DNA of 64,000 nt from Terriglobia bacterium. GTDB lineage: Bacteria; Acidobacteriota; Terriglobia; Terriglobales; Acidobacteriaceae. Within the stretch, counting starts at the first letter, position 1. Each line of letters begins with the position of its first letter. Positions 42,338 to 52,911 of this stretch are shown piece by piece. The translations under genes and the position numbers were made by a program. A model generated the notes under the pieces. The model worked only from the letters and a program-made list of their open reading frames with translations. It searched no databases and was not told the DNA's origin. The stretch covers positions 62,001-126,000 of the forward strand of contig JAIQFT010000009.1 in NCBI GenBank assembly GCA_020073185.1, written 5' to 3'.

Positions 42338-43552
42338 TCACGGTAGTACCTGGTAGTGAGTGGTCATCCCGGACGTCATGTGGTCCGACACATGGCAGTG
42401 AAACATCCAGATACCAGGGTTGTCCGGAACCATATCGGCGGTCACGAACGTAGCCGGCGATAACGGCAGAATATCCGTGCGCTGCCCGGCAACGGTCACC
42501 ACATTGCCGTGCCAATGCGGCGTGTGGAAGTTGAAGCCATCTCCCATGGACAGCAGGTACCAGCGCACATGCTCCCCTACCTTCATCGTCATCATAGGGC
42601 CGTTTCCGTACATGTAGCCGTTGATCGTGGCCTTGTGGTTCACGATGGCAAACCCCCGGCCCAGCACCAGGTGTGCATTGCCGTCGGGATCGGCGGGCAC
42701 TGCCTCCAGTTTGTCGATGGATTTCGGATCGCCCGCATAGGTGTCGATGTTGTGCCGGAGGTACGGGCTCTGATTCTCGTCAATGATCATGAACAGAGCC
42801 GCGAATTCGCGATCCACATCTTTGGGGCTGCCGTCGGGACGGGCCATGCCTCGGCGCGTAATCACCATCGGACCAATCAGGCCGGCATTCACATCCTTCG
42901 GTTCGTAATTGTGCGAGTGATACAGCCAGACGATGGAACTCGGGTCGTTCGGTCCCGGCCCCGCTCGCTCCGGCACTTCCCAGGTGTAGACGTGGGTCTG
43001 GTGAGGCGGCACCAGGCCGGTCTGCTCCATTGTCATGTCCGGATAGGGCGCACCTTCCGAGTCTTTCTTATACGACACGCCATGCGGATGCATACTGTAC
43101 GGCTGCGATGCGTTGTTGCGGAAAACGACCTTGATCGTGTCTCCAACCTCGGCACGGATCAGCGGACCCATCATGCCGAGGTGCTCCCACTCCGGAGGAC
43201 GCTTCTTCAGCGTGGCGAATGTCTCGTCCGTGTACTCTCGGTAGATCGCCTTGCGGTAGACCTTGCCGATCCGGTTCTTCGCCTGCTCCACAAAGATCTT
43301 GCCGTAGGCGTCGAATTTGCCCCCGCTGCTCATGTGATCTTGGTTGCTGGGGGTATAGTCCCATTCGACCTCGTCGGCCGCAATGTAGTAAGTCCGAACC
43401 TTGCCCGCTGGCACCGCCCGCTTCGCCCGGCTGCTTGCGGTCTTCGAAGCTCCCGCCAATTGTCCGCCGCTTGCGGATTGCGCACTGAGAGTAAGAGCTG
43501 CCGCCCAAACCAGCACGGCACACACAACGCCTACACGAACGTCCTTTGCCAT
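42338..43552 (-). CDS. Secreted multicopper oxidase
   Basis: This 404-aa protein has a signal peptide (VVCAVLVWAAALTLSAQS). Copper ligands are seen in SMHPHGV and WLYHSHNYEP (first half) and in FHTPHWHGN and MFHCHVSDHMTSGM (C terminus, with the type 1 Cys and Met). Two cupredoxin domains are present, as in small laccase or ceruloplasmin-like enzymes. Substrate may be cuprous ion, phenols or Mn; not decidable. It is transcribed divergently from the OsmC-like gene. Confidence 0.92.
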   Translation of the reverse strand: MAKDVRVGVVCAVLVWAAALTLSAQSASGGQLAGASKTASSRAKRAVPAGKVRTYYIAADEVEWDYTPSNQDHMSSGGKFDAYGKIFVEQAKNRIGKVYRKAIYREYTDETFATLKKRPPEWEHLGMMGPLIRAEVGDTIKVVFRNNASQPYSMHPHGVSYKKDSEGAPYPDMTMEQTGLVPPHQTHVYTWEVPERAGPGPNDPSSIVWLYHSHNYEPKDVNAGLIGPMVITRRGMARPDGSPKDVDREFAALFMIIDENQSPYLRHNIDTYAGDPKSIDKLEAVPADPDGNAHLVLGRGFAIVNHKATINGYMYGNGPMMTMKVGEHVRWYLLSMGDGFNFHTPHWHGNVVTVAGQRTDILPLSPATFVTADMVPDNPGIWMFHCHVSDHMTSGMTTHYQVLP

Positions 43553-43770
43553 TCGCCATCCTTTCTGGAAGCACTACGGTGGGGGAATTCTGCTCCCGCA
43601 AGACCGCCGTGCGCAAGGGGCCGACGATTTGTTCGCCAAACAAAAACGGCGCCTGCGCGTTGACCCGGCAGCGAGCCCCAGCACTGACCTGGAGCTGACC
43701 TGTATCTGTCCGGCGTGACTTTCCTGCATCCGGGGACGCCACAACGCCCTCCAATCTCGTGAGGTGGCAC

Positions 43771-44253
43771 ATGGCTGAGGTCGTATATGTCTCCAACGTC
43801 AAGATTGAGCGCAAGTCCGGACCATTGCGCGTCGCCGAGCTTCCCGGAGAGTCCCAGCCGGTAAGCTTCAGCGTGCACGGCGCCATCGCCAAGCATTACG
43901 GCATCGATATCGCACGTCTGAAGGAATCCCATGCCGCCACCATCGATTACGTGGTCGCGGCACTGGGCGGTTGAATGTTGGGCACCTTTGCCGGGGCGCT
44001 GGATGCGCGCCAGATTGATGCCAAGCATGGCCGCCTGGTAGCCGAAGTTCGGGGAGAGATCGAATCCGACGACGGCGTCCTCGTGATCCGCCGCGTGCAC
44101 GTGAAATTCTTGCTCAAAGCGCCCGACACCGTGCGCGAAACCGTGGACCGCGTGCATGGTATTTATAAGGACAAGTGCCCGGTCTATCGCACCTTGCGTC
44201 CGGCCATGGAAATCACTTCCGCTTGCGAACTCGTGCCGGAAACCGGGGCCTGA
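43771..44253 (+). CDS. OsmC family protein, predicted selenoprotein (in-frame UGA at 43972)
   Basis: GAGGTGGCAC stands before the ATG at 43771. The frame runs 67 codons to TGA (43972-43974) and continues without another stop to 44253. Joined, the 160-residue product is a complete OsmC-like domain: a first half ending IDYVVAALGG, then Sec, then MLGTFAGALDARQIDAKHGR and VIRRVHVKFLLKAPD, ending in KCPVYRTLRPAMEITS. In OsmC/Ohr relatives the redox-active Cys sits exactly at that place, at the start of the central helix. A hairpin suitable as bacterial SECIS starts 21 bases after the UGA. Read as two genes, neither half would fold. Sec in place of Cys would make a stronger peroxidase or thiol reductant. 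The alternative is a nonsense mutation. Confidence 0.8.
43995..44011 (+). promoter_or_regulatory. Candidate bacterial SECIS hairpin of the OsmC-like gene
   Basis: GGCGC (43995-43999) pairs with GCGCC (44007-44011) around the loop TGGATGC. The loop starts 26 bases after the UGA and has G as second base. Distance and loop fit the loose consensus for SelB-binding elements. Confidence 0.5.
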
Positions 44254-44342
44254 TCGCTTGTTGTGTGGACTTGTTCCGCCCGATGGTTCGGTCCACCGGC
44301 TGGGGACTCTGTACAGCAACAGCACCGCAGCGATCACCGCTC

Positions 44343-47063
44343 CTATGGCGACAAACGCTCACGTGCGCCTGTGTCGCCGCTCACCGCTTGCTGTGACGCG
44401 CTCGCGCTTAGCAGGTTCACGAACAGCCGCACCGCGCCCGGCACCCCCGCCGGCAGTTGGCGGAAGAACGCGTACCCCGTGTAGATATAGAATCCCTTCC
44501 CGTACGGCGCCACCAGCAGGCCACCCTCACGCGCCGGCTCCTCCGGGTCGTGCGACGACAGCAGCGGCTTGAAATGCGGGTCCCACGAGCCCATGAAGTA
44601 GAGTCCGCGCTCCTGCACCCATCCCTTGAAATCGCCCTCGCCGATCCGGTTCGGCGAGCGGAATATCGGGTTCGCCGCATCCAGAATCTGCACTGGCGCT
44701 TCCTCCACCGTGACCCGCTCGTAGCTGAGCGACGCCGGATACGGCGTGAAGTGTCCGGCGTTAAACACGCCCATCGAGGCGTTGTACTGCACCAGCAGGG
44801 TGCCGCCGTTGTTCACGTAATCGAGCAGCCGCCGGTTGTACGCCCGCACATCGGTGCGCACATCGTAGGTCCGGATGCCGAGCACGATGGTGTGAAACCG
44901 GCTCAGGTCGCCCGATGCGAGGTCCCCCGGCGTGATCATCTCCACCTGCACCCCCAGTTGCTGCAGCACGGTCGGGATGTCGTCGCCCGCGCCCATGATG
45001 TACCCGACGCGCAAATTCGCCGGCGCCATCACGTCCACCGCGCTCACCTTTTGCTCCGCCGGCCGGTAATAATAAAAATCGCCGATGTCGCGCCGCCCGA
45101 TGATCTCGTAGCCTTCCGCGTACTGCTTGCCGTCGTACTCGAGCACCGCCCGCAGCGGAAGAACTCCCTCCCGCATCTCCGCCGGCGTAACATGGAACGT
45201 GTAATGCTTGGATTCGCCGCCCGCGCTGAATTCGGCCGGCTGCGATTCCGGCGTGACTCGCCATCCCCTCGGCGCATGCAGGCGCACCGCTCCCTGCGTC
45301 ACGCCGTTCACGTTGTTACGAACTCCAACCGTGACCGCGATTGCGCCATCGCGATGCGTGGAAGTCACCTGTACCGGCGGATCCACTTCGATGGCAAGCG
45401 GCGGCCCGACCGCCAGCGGCCTTTCCGACTGCCCATAAGTCGGATCAATGAACTTCACCTTCGCCACCGAAGATATGCTGCCCGTGTTTTCGGCCAGCTT
45501 GAAGGACGCGTGCGCCTGGACCGGCCACGGCGGCAGTGGCAGCGTCGCGTACAGCGGATCGTCAATTGTGTACACCGCCTGTAGCGGGTCGTCGCGATGC
45601 CAGTACGGCCGTGTGTAACGCGCATCACCGGGAACTGTGACCTGGAATTGCGCCCACGCCTGCTCGTTGGACGCCAGCGTGCGCAGTTCCGACTTCACCT
45701 TCGTCGCTTGCCATCCCGCCGGAAGCTCCAGTTCAATGTCCTTCGCCGTGATCGTCTGCCGCCCGCGGTTGTAGAGCCGCGCCGTCACCGTGAATGTCTG
45801 GCCCGGTACCGCCATTTGAAACGTCTCTTCCTGACGAAAGAATCCGAAAAACGACTGTTGCCGTTCCGCGTCAACTGACGCATCCAACTCCATCCCGAGC
45901 GCCAGATTGGCTGCTTCCTCAAGCTGCCGCTGCTTGGTCCGCAGGTCCGTCAACACTTTAGCTTTGCCGGCCGGCGATAGTTGAGCAGCGTTCACTTGCT
46001 CGATCAGCACATTGATCTGCTTCAGCCCCGTGAGCAGTGGCGCAGCCGACGGCGACGGATCAGTCGGTTTGAACGCCGCCGCGGCATCGTCCACCGCCTT
46101 CGCGATTGCCGCCAGTGCAGGCCGCAGAAATGGCGCGTTCCCCTCTTCGCTGCCCAATCGTGCAGCAATCCCGGGTAAGGTTGTGTCAATCCCGTCGAAA
46201 AATCCGTTCTCCATCGCCGCACCCGCCGGCAGCACCGAGTCCACCAGCCTGTATGTGCGAAACAGGTTTCCCGGCGGGTTGTAGAAGCCGCCGACTCCCT
46301 GCGACATCTGGTGCTTCAGCCCCTCGGTGGCGAACTGCGCAAACGACGTTCCCAGGACCGGGTCATATGTGCCCACGTTCAGCCGCAGATTGGCGCCATC
46401 CTCACCGCGAATGTTGCCGATGTAGAGCTTCTTGGCCTGCCACGGAAACAGCCCTTCGCGAATCTGTTCGGGAAACCGCTTCGAATCGGCGGCGGCGCGA
46501 AATGCCTCTCGCGACAGAATGCCGGATGCCTGATGATTGCCATGCCCGTCCCGCCCGCTCCCGTCGAAGCGCGACACGATCACATCAGGCCGGAAGGTGC
46601 GGATCACGCGCACCATGTCGGCAAGCGCCGCGTCGTGTCCTCTCCACTTTTGAAACGTCTCGTCGGCGGTCTTGGAATATCCGAAATCGACCACGCGCGT
46701 AAAGCGCTGCTCCACTCCGTAAAAGCGGTCCGCTTCCAGCAACTCCAGCGTGCGCAGGATTCCAAGCTCATCCGACAGCGCCGCGCCGAACTTGTTCTGC
46801 CCGCCCTCGCCGCGGTTGAGCGTGAGCATCATCGTCTCCGCGCCCTGTCCGCGCGACTCGTAAGCGAGCATGCTGCCGTCGTCGTCGTCCGGGTGTGCGG
46901 TGGTGTGCAGTAAGCGCGCCGTGGTGCGCAGGCGGGAAAGCATCTCCACCAGCGCATTGGAACCACGGTCCGGGGCGGGAATTTCCTGCGCAATCCCCGC
47001 CCCACATGCCAGAACCACGGCGATGACAACGGTAGTCAGCCTCGACCGCAACCTGTGCGCCAT
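44343..47063 (-). CDS. Secreted PIG-L family deacetylase with C-terminal extension
   Basis: This 906-aa protein has a signal peptide (LTTVVIAVVLACGAG). The PIG-L zinc site is TTAHPDDDDGSML, with NRGEGGQNKFG and SGRDGHGNHQASG supplying the other ligands (residues about 55-230). Then follow beta-rich regions with an NPCBM/NEW3-like segment (ELPAGWQATKVKSELRTL) and a C-terminal class I glutamine-amidotransferase-like fold (VLGIRTYDVRTDVRAYNRRL, NNGGTLLVQYN). PIG-L enzymes de-N-acetylate sugars, and large secreted versions are common in Acidobacteriota. The ATG at 47063 has GAGGAGAGAGG before it. Confidence 0.9.
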   Translation of the reverse strand: MAHRLRSRLTTVVIAVVLACGAGIAQEIPAPDRGSNALVEMLSRLRTTARLLHTTAHPDDDDGSMLAYESRGQGAETMMLTLNRGEGGQNKFGAALSDELGILRTLELLEADRFYGVEQRFTRVVDFGYSKTADETFQKWRGHDAALADMVRVIRTFRPDVIVSRFDGSGRDGHGNHQASGILSREAFRAAADSKRFPEQIREGLFPWQAKKLYIGNIRGEDGANLRLNVGTYDPVLGTSFAQFATEGLKHQMSQGVGGFYNPPGNLFRTYRLVDSVLPAGAAMENGFFDGIDTTLPGIAARLGSEEGNAPFLRPALAAIAKAVDDAAAAFKPTDPSPSAAPLLTGLKQINVLIEQVNAAQLSPAGKAKVLTDLRTKQRQLEEAANLALGMELDASVDAERQQSFFGFFRQEETFQMAVPGQTFTVTARLYNRGRQTITAKDIELELPAGWQATKVKSELRTLASNEQAWAQFQVTVPGDARYTRPYWHRDDPLQAVYTIDDPLYATLPLPPWPVQAHASFKLAENTGSISSVAKVKFIDPTYGQSERPLAVGPPLAIEVDPPVQVTSTHRDGAIAVTVGVRNNVNGVTQGAVRLHAPRGWRVTPESQPAEFSAGGESKHYTFHVTPAEMREGVLPLRAVLEYDGKQYAEGYEIIGRRDIGDFYYYRPAEQKVSAVDVMAPANLRVGYIMGAGDDIPTVLQQLGVQVEMITPGDLASGDLSRFHTIVLGIRTYDVRTDVRAYNRRLLDYVNNGGTLLVQYNASMGVFNAGHFTPYPASLSYERVTVEEAPVQILDAANPIFRSPNRIGEGDFKGWVQERGLYFMGSWDPHFKPLLSSHDPEEPAREGGLLVAPYGKGFYIYTGYAFFRQLPAGVPGAVRLFVNLLSASASQQAVSGDTGARERLSP

Positions 47064-47128
47064 CCTCTCTCCTCGGAAACAGACGAGCATAAACGAAGAT
47101 GAGCCGGCGGCCGCGGGCGCTTCAGAAT

Positions 47129-47803
47129 TCAGGTCTTCATTTGTCCGGTATAGATGGCCATCCCGACCACGGCGTCCACGCCCATGGCATCGAGGGTCTC
47201 AACCTCTTCCAGCGACCGGACGCCGCCGGCCACGATCAGCCTGCGCGAGGTGGCGGCGCGTAGCTCGCGCACGGCCTCCAGCGGGATTCCCTGCATCAGC
47301 CCTTCGGTTTCGATATGCGTATAGAGGAACCCGCCGCAGTACCTTTCGACCTCACGGAGCATGGTGATCGGCGTCACCATCGCAAGTTCGCGCCAGCCGT
47401 GCACCGCGACCTTGCCGCCGCGCGCGTCGAGCGCGGCAACGATCTGCTCCGTACCGACCGCTTGCGCCAGTTCCTTGGCGAACGCCGTGTTCACCTGCGC
47501 TCCCCGCACCAGCGCTGAACCGACAATGATCTTTTGAGCTCCCGCGGCCAGCACTTCCTGCGCCGCTTGCACGCTGCGGATTCCCCCGCCAACCTGGCAG
47601 CGCAGTCGCGACGTGAACTGCTGCAGCAACTCACGGTTGCTGCCCTTCCCCATCGCCCCATCCAGGTCGATCAACTGCACCACCGAATATCCGGTAAAGC
47701 GCTCGATCCAGTAGTCAAAATCGGAAAACTCCAGCGCCTTGCGTTCCCCCTGCACCAACTGCACGATCTTCCCGCCCATCAGGTCAATCGACGGGATCAG
47801 CAC
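47129..47803 (-). CDS. hisA: HisA, ProFAR isomerase
   Basis: TIM-barrel isomerase of histidine synthesis, 224 aa, starting [20 protein letters not shown] from a GTG that overlaps the hisF stop (GTGCTGA). Catalytic Asp in PSIDL and in ALDAR, with phosphate loops VGGGIRS and VAGGVRS. It is slightly shorter than the usual 240 aa. Last gene of the operon. Confidence 0.95.
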   Translation of the reverse strand: MLIPSIDLMGGKIVQLVQGERKALEFSDFDYWIERFTGYSVVQLIDLDGAMGKGSNRELLQQFTSRLRCQVGGGIRSVQAAQEVLAAGAQKIIVGSALVRGAQVNTAFAKELAQAVGTEQIVAALDARGGKVAVHGWRELAMVTPITMLREVERYCGGFLYTHIETEGLMQGIPLEAVRELRAATSRRLIVAGGVRSLEEVETLDAMGVDAVVGMAIYTGQMKT

Positions 47804-48561
47804 GGGAACCTCACCGAAATGGAAGCCGCCTGCAATTCCCGCTTGAGCTGGCGGATATCGTGAACCCCGAAATGAAAGATGGATGCCGCGAGTGCGGCGT
47901 CGGCGCGCCCCTCGCGCAACACCTCGACGAAATGCCCGACGCACCCGGCGCCCCCGGAAGCAATTACCGGGATCGAGACCGCGCCCTCGATGGCCGCCGT
48001 CAGGGCGCAATCGAAGCCGGCGCGTGTACCGTCGCGGTCCATCGAGGTCAGCAGAATTTCGCCCGCGCCGCGCGCTTCCGCTTCGCGCGCCCATTCCACC
48101 GCCCGACGCTCCACCGGCGTCCGTCCGCCCGACACATATACCTGGTGATGGCCGTCACCATTCGACTTGGCATCAATTGCGACCACCACCGCCTGCGAGC
48201 CGAAGCGCTCCGCAATCTCCGTGATCAGCTCCGGCCGGCGCACGGCGGCGGAGTTAATCGCGATCTTGTCCGCCCCCGCCTCGAACACCGCGCGCGCTTC
48301 CTCGAGTGCTCCGATTCCTCCCCCGACCGTGAACGGGATGAACAGTTCGCGCGCTGTCCGTCGCACCGTCTCCAGCAGCGTGCTTCGGCGCTCGTGCGTG
48401 GCCGTGATGTCGAGCAGCACGATTTCATCCGCGCCCGCTGCGGCGTGAGCGGCCGCAAGTTCGGCCGGATCGCCGGCGTCCCGCAAATTCACAAACCGCG
48501 TGCCCTTCACCACCCGTCCGGCATCCACGTCGAGGCAGGCGATGATTCGCTTGGTCAGCAT
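47797..48561 (-). CDS. hisF: HisF, imidazole glycerol phosphate synthase cyclase subunit
   Basis: TIM-barrel cyclase of 254 aa starting [20 protein letters not shown]. Catalytic Asp residues in CLDVD and [10 protein letters not shown], with [11 protein letters not shown] and [11 protein letters not shown] phosphate loops. Works with HisH, which supplies ammonia. It overlaps hisH by ATGCTGA. Confidence 0.96.
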   Translation of the reverse strand: MLTKRIIACLDVDAGRVVKGTRFVNLRDAGDPAELAAAHAAAGADEIVLLDITATHERRSTLLETVRRTARELFIPFTVGGGIGALEEARAVFEAGADKIAINSAAVRRPELITEIAERFGSQAVVVAIDAKSNGDGHHQVYVSGGRTPVERRAVEWAREAEARGAGEILLTSMDRDGTRAGFDCALTAAIEGAVSIPVIASGGAGCVGHFVEVLREGRADAALAASIFHFGVHDIRQLKRELQAASISVRFPC

Positions 48562-49145
48562 TGCAAAAAATTCCTCAGCAGCCGCAGTCCCGCTTCGCCT
48601 GATTTTTCCGGGTGAAATTGCACCCCGAACACATTGTCTCGTTCCACCACCGCCGCAAATTCCCCGCCGTACTCGGTGCAGCCCACGGTTCCCTCGGCTG
48701 CCGGCGCGCGATACGAGTGCGTGTAGTAGACGAAGAACTCCGGACTCATGCCGCGCAGCAGCCGAGAGTCCGCCGTCCGCCGCACCGTGTTCCACCCCAC
48801 GTGCGGCGCCTTCACCGCCGACGGGAACCGCGCGCACGCGCCGCCGAACGCTCCCAGCCCGATGACCCCTGCCGCTTCCTCGCTGCCCTCGAACAGCCAT
48901 TGCATTCCCACGCAGATCCCCAGGAACGGCACACCCCGCGCGATGGCCCGCGCGATGGCCTCGCGTACACCCGACTCGGCCAGCGCCCGCGTTGCCGAAA
49001 AATTCCCTACTCCAGGCAGCACTACCCGCGACGCTGCCCCGACGACGTCCGGATCGCTGGTGATCTCGGTCACACACCCGAGGTGCGTGAACGCCTTCTG
49101 CACCGAAGCGAGGTTGCCCGCCTTGTAGTCAACAATCGTGATCAC
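48555..49145 (-). CDS. hisH: HisH, glutamine amidotransferase subunit
   Basis: Class I amidotransferase of 196 aa starting [19 protein letters not shown] from a GTG overlapping the hisB stop (GTGA). Nucleophile Cys in [18 protein letters not shown], with His and Glu in [17 protein letters not shown]. It delivers ammonia to HisF. Confidence 0.96.
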   Translation of the reverse strand: MITIVDYKAGNLASVQKAFTHLGCVTEITSDPDVVGAASRVVLPGVGNFSATRALAESGVREAIARAIARGVPFLGICVGMQWLFEGSEEAAGVIGLGAFGGACARFPSAVKAPHVGWNTVRRTADSRLLRGMSPEFFVYYTHSYRAPAAEGTVGCTEYGGEFAAVVERDNVFGVQFHPEKSGEAGLRLLRNFLQC

Positions 49146-49729
49146 AACAGCCCCTTGGTGCTGGGCAGCATGCGCCGCAGCCGCGGGTCTCGCGAGCACG
49201 CCACGCGCACCGCCCGCGCGAACGCCTTGAACAGCGCCTCGATCTTATGGTGGTTCGACCGTCCGTACATCACCTTCACGTGCACATTGGCGCGCGCGCC
49301 CCGCGCGAACCCTTCAAAGAAGTCGTGCACCAATTCCGATTGCAAGTCTCCCACCAGAGGAGTGCGCACCTTGGTTGCAATCACCGCCTGCGACCGCCCG
49401 CCGAAATCGACCGCCGCCAGCCCGAGCGTCTCGTCCATCGGCATTAGGAAGTACCCGGCGCGCAAAATTCCCCGTTTGTCTCCCAGCGCGTTATGGAACG
49501 CCTCGCCCAGCGCGATTCCAACGTCCTCCACCGTGTGATGCTGGTCCACATCCAGATCACCTTGTGCCGTGAGCTCCAGGTCGAATCCGCCGTGGCGCGC
49601 AAACAGCTCCAGCATGTGGTCGAAAAACCGGATTCCGCTGGATACGCGATACCGGCCGCTCCCTTCCAGCCGCAGATGCAAACGGATGTCGGTCTCGTTC
49701 GTCTTGCGGTGAAGATTTGCCGTTCTCAT
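49142..49729 (-). CDS. hisB: HisB, imidazoleglycerol-phosphate dehydratase
   Basis: Mono-functional dehydratase of 195 aa. Metal-binding motifs [34 protein letters not shown] and [19 protein letters not shown]. No phosphatase domain, so histidinol phosphatase must be encoded elsewhere. The start overlaps the hisC stop by ATGA. Confidence 0.96.
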   Translation of the reverse strand: MRTANLHRKTNETDIRLHLRLEGSGRYRVSSGIRFFDHMLELFARHGGFDLELTAQGDLDVDQHHTVEDVGIALGEAFHNALGDKRGILRAGYFLMPMDETLGLAAVDFGGRSQAVIATKVRTPLVGDLQSELVHDFFEGFARGARANVHVKVMYGRSNHHKIEALFKAFARAVRVACSRDPRLRRMLPSTKGLL

Positions 49730-50802
49730 GCCGGCACCTCGGCGGCGCGTTTGCCCTCGCGAGCGTATTCGCGCAACGCGGCGATCAGCGCGTCCATGTG
49801 GGTGTCGGCTCCCACGGTGATGCGCACGCATCCGGCGCACCCTGGGTCGTTGTTGCGGTCGCGCACCAGGATTTTCCGCTGCCGCATCGCCGTGACGAAC
49901 CTTGCGCGCGCGGTCCCGAACTGCGCGAGTACAAAATTTGCCTGGCTGGGCCAGCATTTGATCCCCAGCGCGCCCAGTTCGTCTTGCAGCCGCGCCCGCC
50001 CCCGCCGCACCGCCTCCGCATACGCGCTGACGTACTCGCGATCCGCAAGCGCCGCCGGCAAACATGCGAGCGCGACTCCATTCACGTTGTACGGGGACGC
50101 GATTCGCCGGACGAACTCCATCTGCTCGGCCGGCCCGGCGAGCACGCCCGCGCGCAGCCCCGCCATGCCGTACGCCTTCGAGAACGTGCGCGCGATGAAC
50201 AGGTTCTTGCGGCGGCTCACCTCGCCGATGAGGCTCCGTCCGTAAAATTCGAAGTACGCTTCGTCAATCAGCACCGCGGCCGCGCTCGCGCGTTCGGCGA
50301 TGGTAAGCAGGTCGTCGGCAGATGCCGCGGTCCCCGTGGGATTGTTCGGATTTGCGATCGCGATCAATCTCGTCCGGCCAGAAATCCGTTTCAGCGCCTC
50401 GCCCGTCGGGAAGCGAAAATCCTCACCAGCCGGCACGCTCACCACCTTCGCTCCCGCTGCCGACGCGTACACCCGGTACATCCCGAACGTCGGTACCACC
50501 ACGATCGCCTCGTCGCCCGGCTGCAGATACGTCTCGCACAACAGGTGGATCGCCTCATCCACTCCATTCGTGAGCGCAACTTCCGCTGCCGAAAGCCCGA
50601 GCCATCCGGCCACCACGCGCTCCACCGGCTCGCGCTCCGGATAACGCGTCAGTTCCTCGGCGCTGATCGAGCGCAGGCACTCGACCACTCGCGGCGAACA
50701 TCCGACGGTGTTCTCGTTAAAGTCCAGGCGCAGCCCGCTTCGTCCGCTCAGCGGCGGGTGGTATTGCTTTACGCCCGCTACGCTTTCTGACGGCCTAAGC
50801 AT
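49726..50802 (-). CDS. hisC: HisC, histidinol-phosphate aminotransferase
   Basis: PLP enzyme of 358 aa. [16 protein letters not shown] near the N terminus, [24 protein letters not shown], and the PLP lysine in [15 protein letters not shown]. The chosen ATG (50802) overlaps hisD by 8 bases. Confidence 0.96.
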   Translation of the reverse strand: MLRPSESVAGVKQYHPPLSGRSGLRLDFNENTVGCSPRVVECLRSISAEELTRYPEREPVERVVAGWLGLSAAEVALTNGVDEAIHLLCETYLQPGDEAIVVVPTFGMYRVYASAAGAKVVSVPAGEDFRFPTGEALKRISGRTRLIAIANPNNPTGTAASADDLLTIAERASAAAVLIDEAYFEFYGRSLIGEVSRRKNLFIARTFSKAYGMAGLRAGVLAGPAEQMEFVRRIASPYNVNGVALACLPAALADREYVSAYAEAVRRGRARLQDELGALGIKCWPSQANFVLAQFGTARARFVTAMRQRKILVRDRNNDPGCAGCVRITVGADTHMDALIAALREYAREGKRAAEVPA

Positions 50803-52042
50803 GGGCGCACCTTGCGCGAACGGATTCCGCATGTGCCACCAGGCCTTCAGCACTCGCCAGCGTCTCGACCACGGCTGCTGCGCGCTCCAAGCCCGGCTGC
50901 GATACCTCCTGCACGCTGATAATCTTCACGAAGTCCATGACGCTCAGGCCGCCGCGAAACCGCGCCGAGCCGCCGGTCGGCAGCACGTGGTTCGGCCCGC
51001 ACGCGTAGTCGCCGAAGGCCTGCGGCGAATAGTCGCCGACAAAGATCGACCCCGCGTTCGTGATAGCCGACACATCCTCGCGTGACACCGTGATGTGCTC
51101 GGCGGCAATCTCGTTCGCGATCCCCAACGCCTCAGCCCTGGATTTCGCGACAAGGATCACGCCGTTTCTCCGGAGCGACTCCTCTGCCGTACCGTTTCCC
51201 CGCGCTGCGCGCCGCACCGCCTGCGCCACCGTGCGCGCGAGGCTCCCGCACGACGTGACAAAAACCGCGATCGCCTCGGCATCGTGTTCCGCCTGCGCGA
51301 CCAGGTCGGACGCGATAAATGCGGGGCTGCCGTGGTCGCTGACAATCACCACCTCCGTCGGTCCCGCCACCATGTCAATCGCGCAATCGAAGGCGACTTG
51401 TTTCTTCGCTTCGGTTACAAAACTGTTCCCCGGGCCCACAATCTTGCTGACCCGCGGCACGCTCTCCGTACCGTAGGCAAACGCCGCGATCGCCTGCGCG
51501 CCGCCGATACGAAGGAGTTTCTCGACTCCCAGCAGCGCCGCCGCCGCCAGCGTTTCGCGCGCCGGCCGGGGCGAGGCGACCGCGATGCGCGCCACTCCCG
51601 CCACCTGCGCCGGGATCGCCGTCATCAGCAGCGAAGACGGCAACGGATATCGCCCGCCCGGCACGTAGCACCCGACCGAATCCAGCGCCCGGATCACCTG
51701 CCCGACCGAGACTCCCGGCTGGATTTCGCGCGTGAACTTGCGCGGCATCTGCCACTCGCAGAACTGGCGGATGTTTCGTGCCGCCTTCTCCAGCGCAACG
51801 CGAAATTCCCGCGACACCGACGCGAGCGCTTCCTTCATTTCCGCGCCCGACACCTCGAGAGCCTGGCCCTTGGCCAAACCGTCCCATCGCTTGGAATGGG
51901 CCCGCAGCGCTGCGTCACCTCGCCGGCGGACATCGCTCACAATGCGTTGTGCCGTTTTCGCTGCCCTTAGATTCGGCTGCGTGGCGCGGCGCGCCAACCG
52001 CTCCACCTCCGCCCGCAGACTGCGCCCACGCACGATCCGCAT
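50795..52042 (-). CDS. hisD: HisD, histidinol dehydrogenase
   Basis: NAD- and zinc-dependent enzyme of 415 aa. GCYVPGGRYPLPSSLLMTAI, KIVGPGNSFVTEAKKQV, DMVAGPTEVVIV and the catalytic region DLVAQAEHDAEA are all present, with the C-terminal GPNHVLPTGGSARFRGGLSV. Start overlaps hisG stop as TGATG. Confidence 0.97.
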   Translation of the reverse strand: MRIVRGRSLRAEVERLARRATQPNLRAAKTAQRIVSDVRRRGDAALRAHSKRWDGLAKGQALEVSGAEMKEALASVSREFRVALEKAARNIRQFCEWQMPRKFTREIQPGVSVGQVIRALDSVGCYVPGGRYPLPSSLLMTAIPAQVAGVARIAVASPRPARETLAAAALLGVEKLLRIGGAQAIAAFAYGTESVPRVSKIVGPGNSFVTEAKKQVAFDCAIDMVAGPTEVVIVSDHGSPAFIASDLVAQAEHDAEAIAVFVTSCGSLARTVAQAVRRAARGNGTAEESLRRNGVILVAKSRAEALGIANEIAAEHITVSREDVSAITNAGSIFVGDYSPQAFGDYACGPNHVLPTGGSARFRGGLSVMDFVKIISVQEVSQPGLERAAAVVETLASAEGLVAHAESVRARCAHA

Positions 52043-52911
52043 CACACCACCACCTTGTTCAGCGGATACTCCACGATTCCCTGCGCATTGGCCGCCTTCA
52101 GCCGCGGGATCACGTCGCGCACCACGCTTTCCTCAATGACCGTGTTCAGCGCCACCCAGTCCTCATCGGCGAGCGCAGAAATTGTCGGCCGCTTCAAAGC
52201 AGGCAAGACGGCAAGCACGGCGGCAAGATCCGCCTTCTGCACGTTCAGCATGAGCCCGACCCGCCCCTGCGCCGAGATCGCTCCGCACAGCATGAGCGCG
52301 ATGTTCTGGATCTTCTGCCGCTTGGCGTTGTCCTGCCACGCTCGCGTATTGGCGATGAGCTGCGTGTTCGATTCCAGTACCGTGTCCAGAATCCGCAGCC
52401 GGTTCGCGCGCAGCGAGCTCCCCGTCTCGGTGACTTCGACAATCGCGTCCGCCAGCATCGGCGGCTTCACCTCGGTGGCGCCCCAGGAAAATTCCACTTT
52501 CACCGGAATGCCGCGCGCTTCGAAGTAGCGGCGCGTCACGTTCACCAGCTCCGTCGCCACGATGCAATCCGCCAGATCCTCGGCCCGTCGGAACGGCGAC
52601 TCTTCCGGCGCCGCCAGCACCCAGCGCACCTTCCCGCGGCTCTGCTTCGCATACACCAAGTCGGCCACCGTCACCACCTCCAGCCCGCTCTCGATCACCC
52701 AGTCGTGCCCCGTCAGGCCGGCATCCAGCGCGCCGTGCTCGACGTAGCGTGCCATTTCCTGCGCGCGGATCAACATGCATTCGATTTCGGGATCGTCGGT
52801 GCCCGCGAAATACGAGCGCCCGTTCGCATAGATCTTGAACCCCGCCCGGTCGAACAACTGGATCGTGGCCTCCTGCAGGCTTCCTTTCGGTATTCCCAGT
52901 CGGAGTTTCAT
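52042..52911 (-). CDS. hisG: HisG, ATP phosphoribosyltransferase (long form)
   Basis: First enzyme of histidine synthesis, 289 aa, long form with a C-terminal ACT-like regulatory domain (about residues 215-289), so it should be inhibited by histidine without His[19 protein letters not shown] at the start, [16 protein letters not shown] and the PRPP loop [14 protein letters not shown]. Coupled to hisI by ATGA. Confidence 0.96.
   Translation of the reverse strand: MKLRLGIPKGSLQEATIQLFDRAGFKIYANGRSYFAGTDDPEIECMLIRAQEMARYVEHGALDAGLTGHDWVIESGLEVVTVADLVYAKQSRGKVRWVLAAPEESPFRRAEDLADCIVATELVNVTRRYFEARGIPVKVEFSWGATEVKPPMLADAIVEVTETGSSLRANRLRILDTVLESNTQLIANTRAWQDNAKRQKIQNIALMLCGAISAQGRVGLMLNVQKADLAAVLAVLPALKRPTISALADEDWVALNTVIEESVVRDVIPRLKAANAQGIVEYPLNKVVV

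Noticed and set aside
43975-44253. Separate gene for the second half of the OsmC-like protein
   Set aside because: It starts directly after the TGA with no ribosome site and lacks the first half of the fold; read-through explains both halves.
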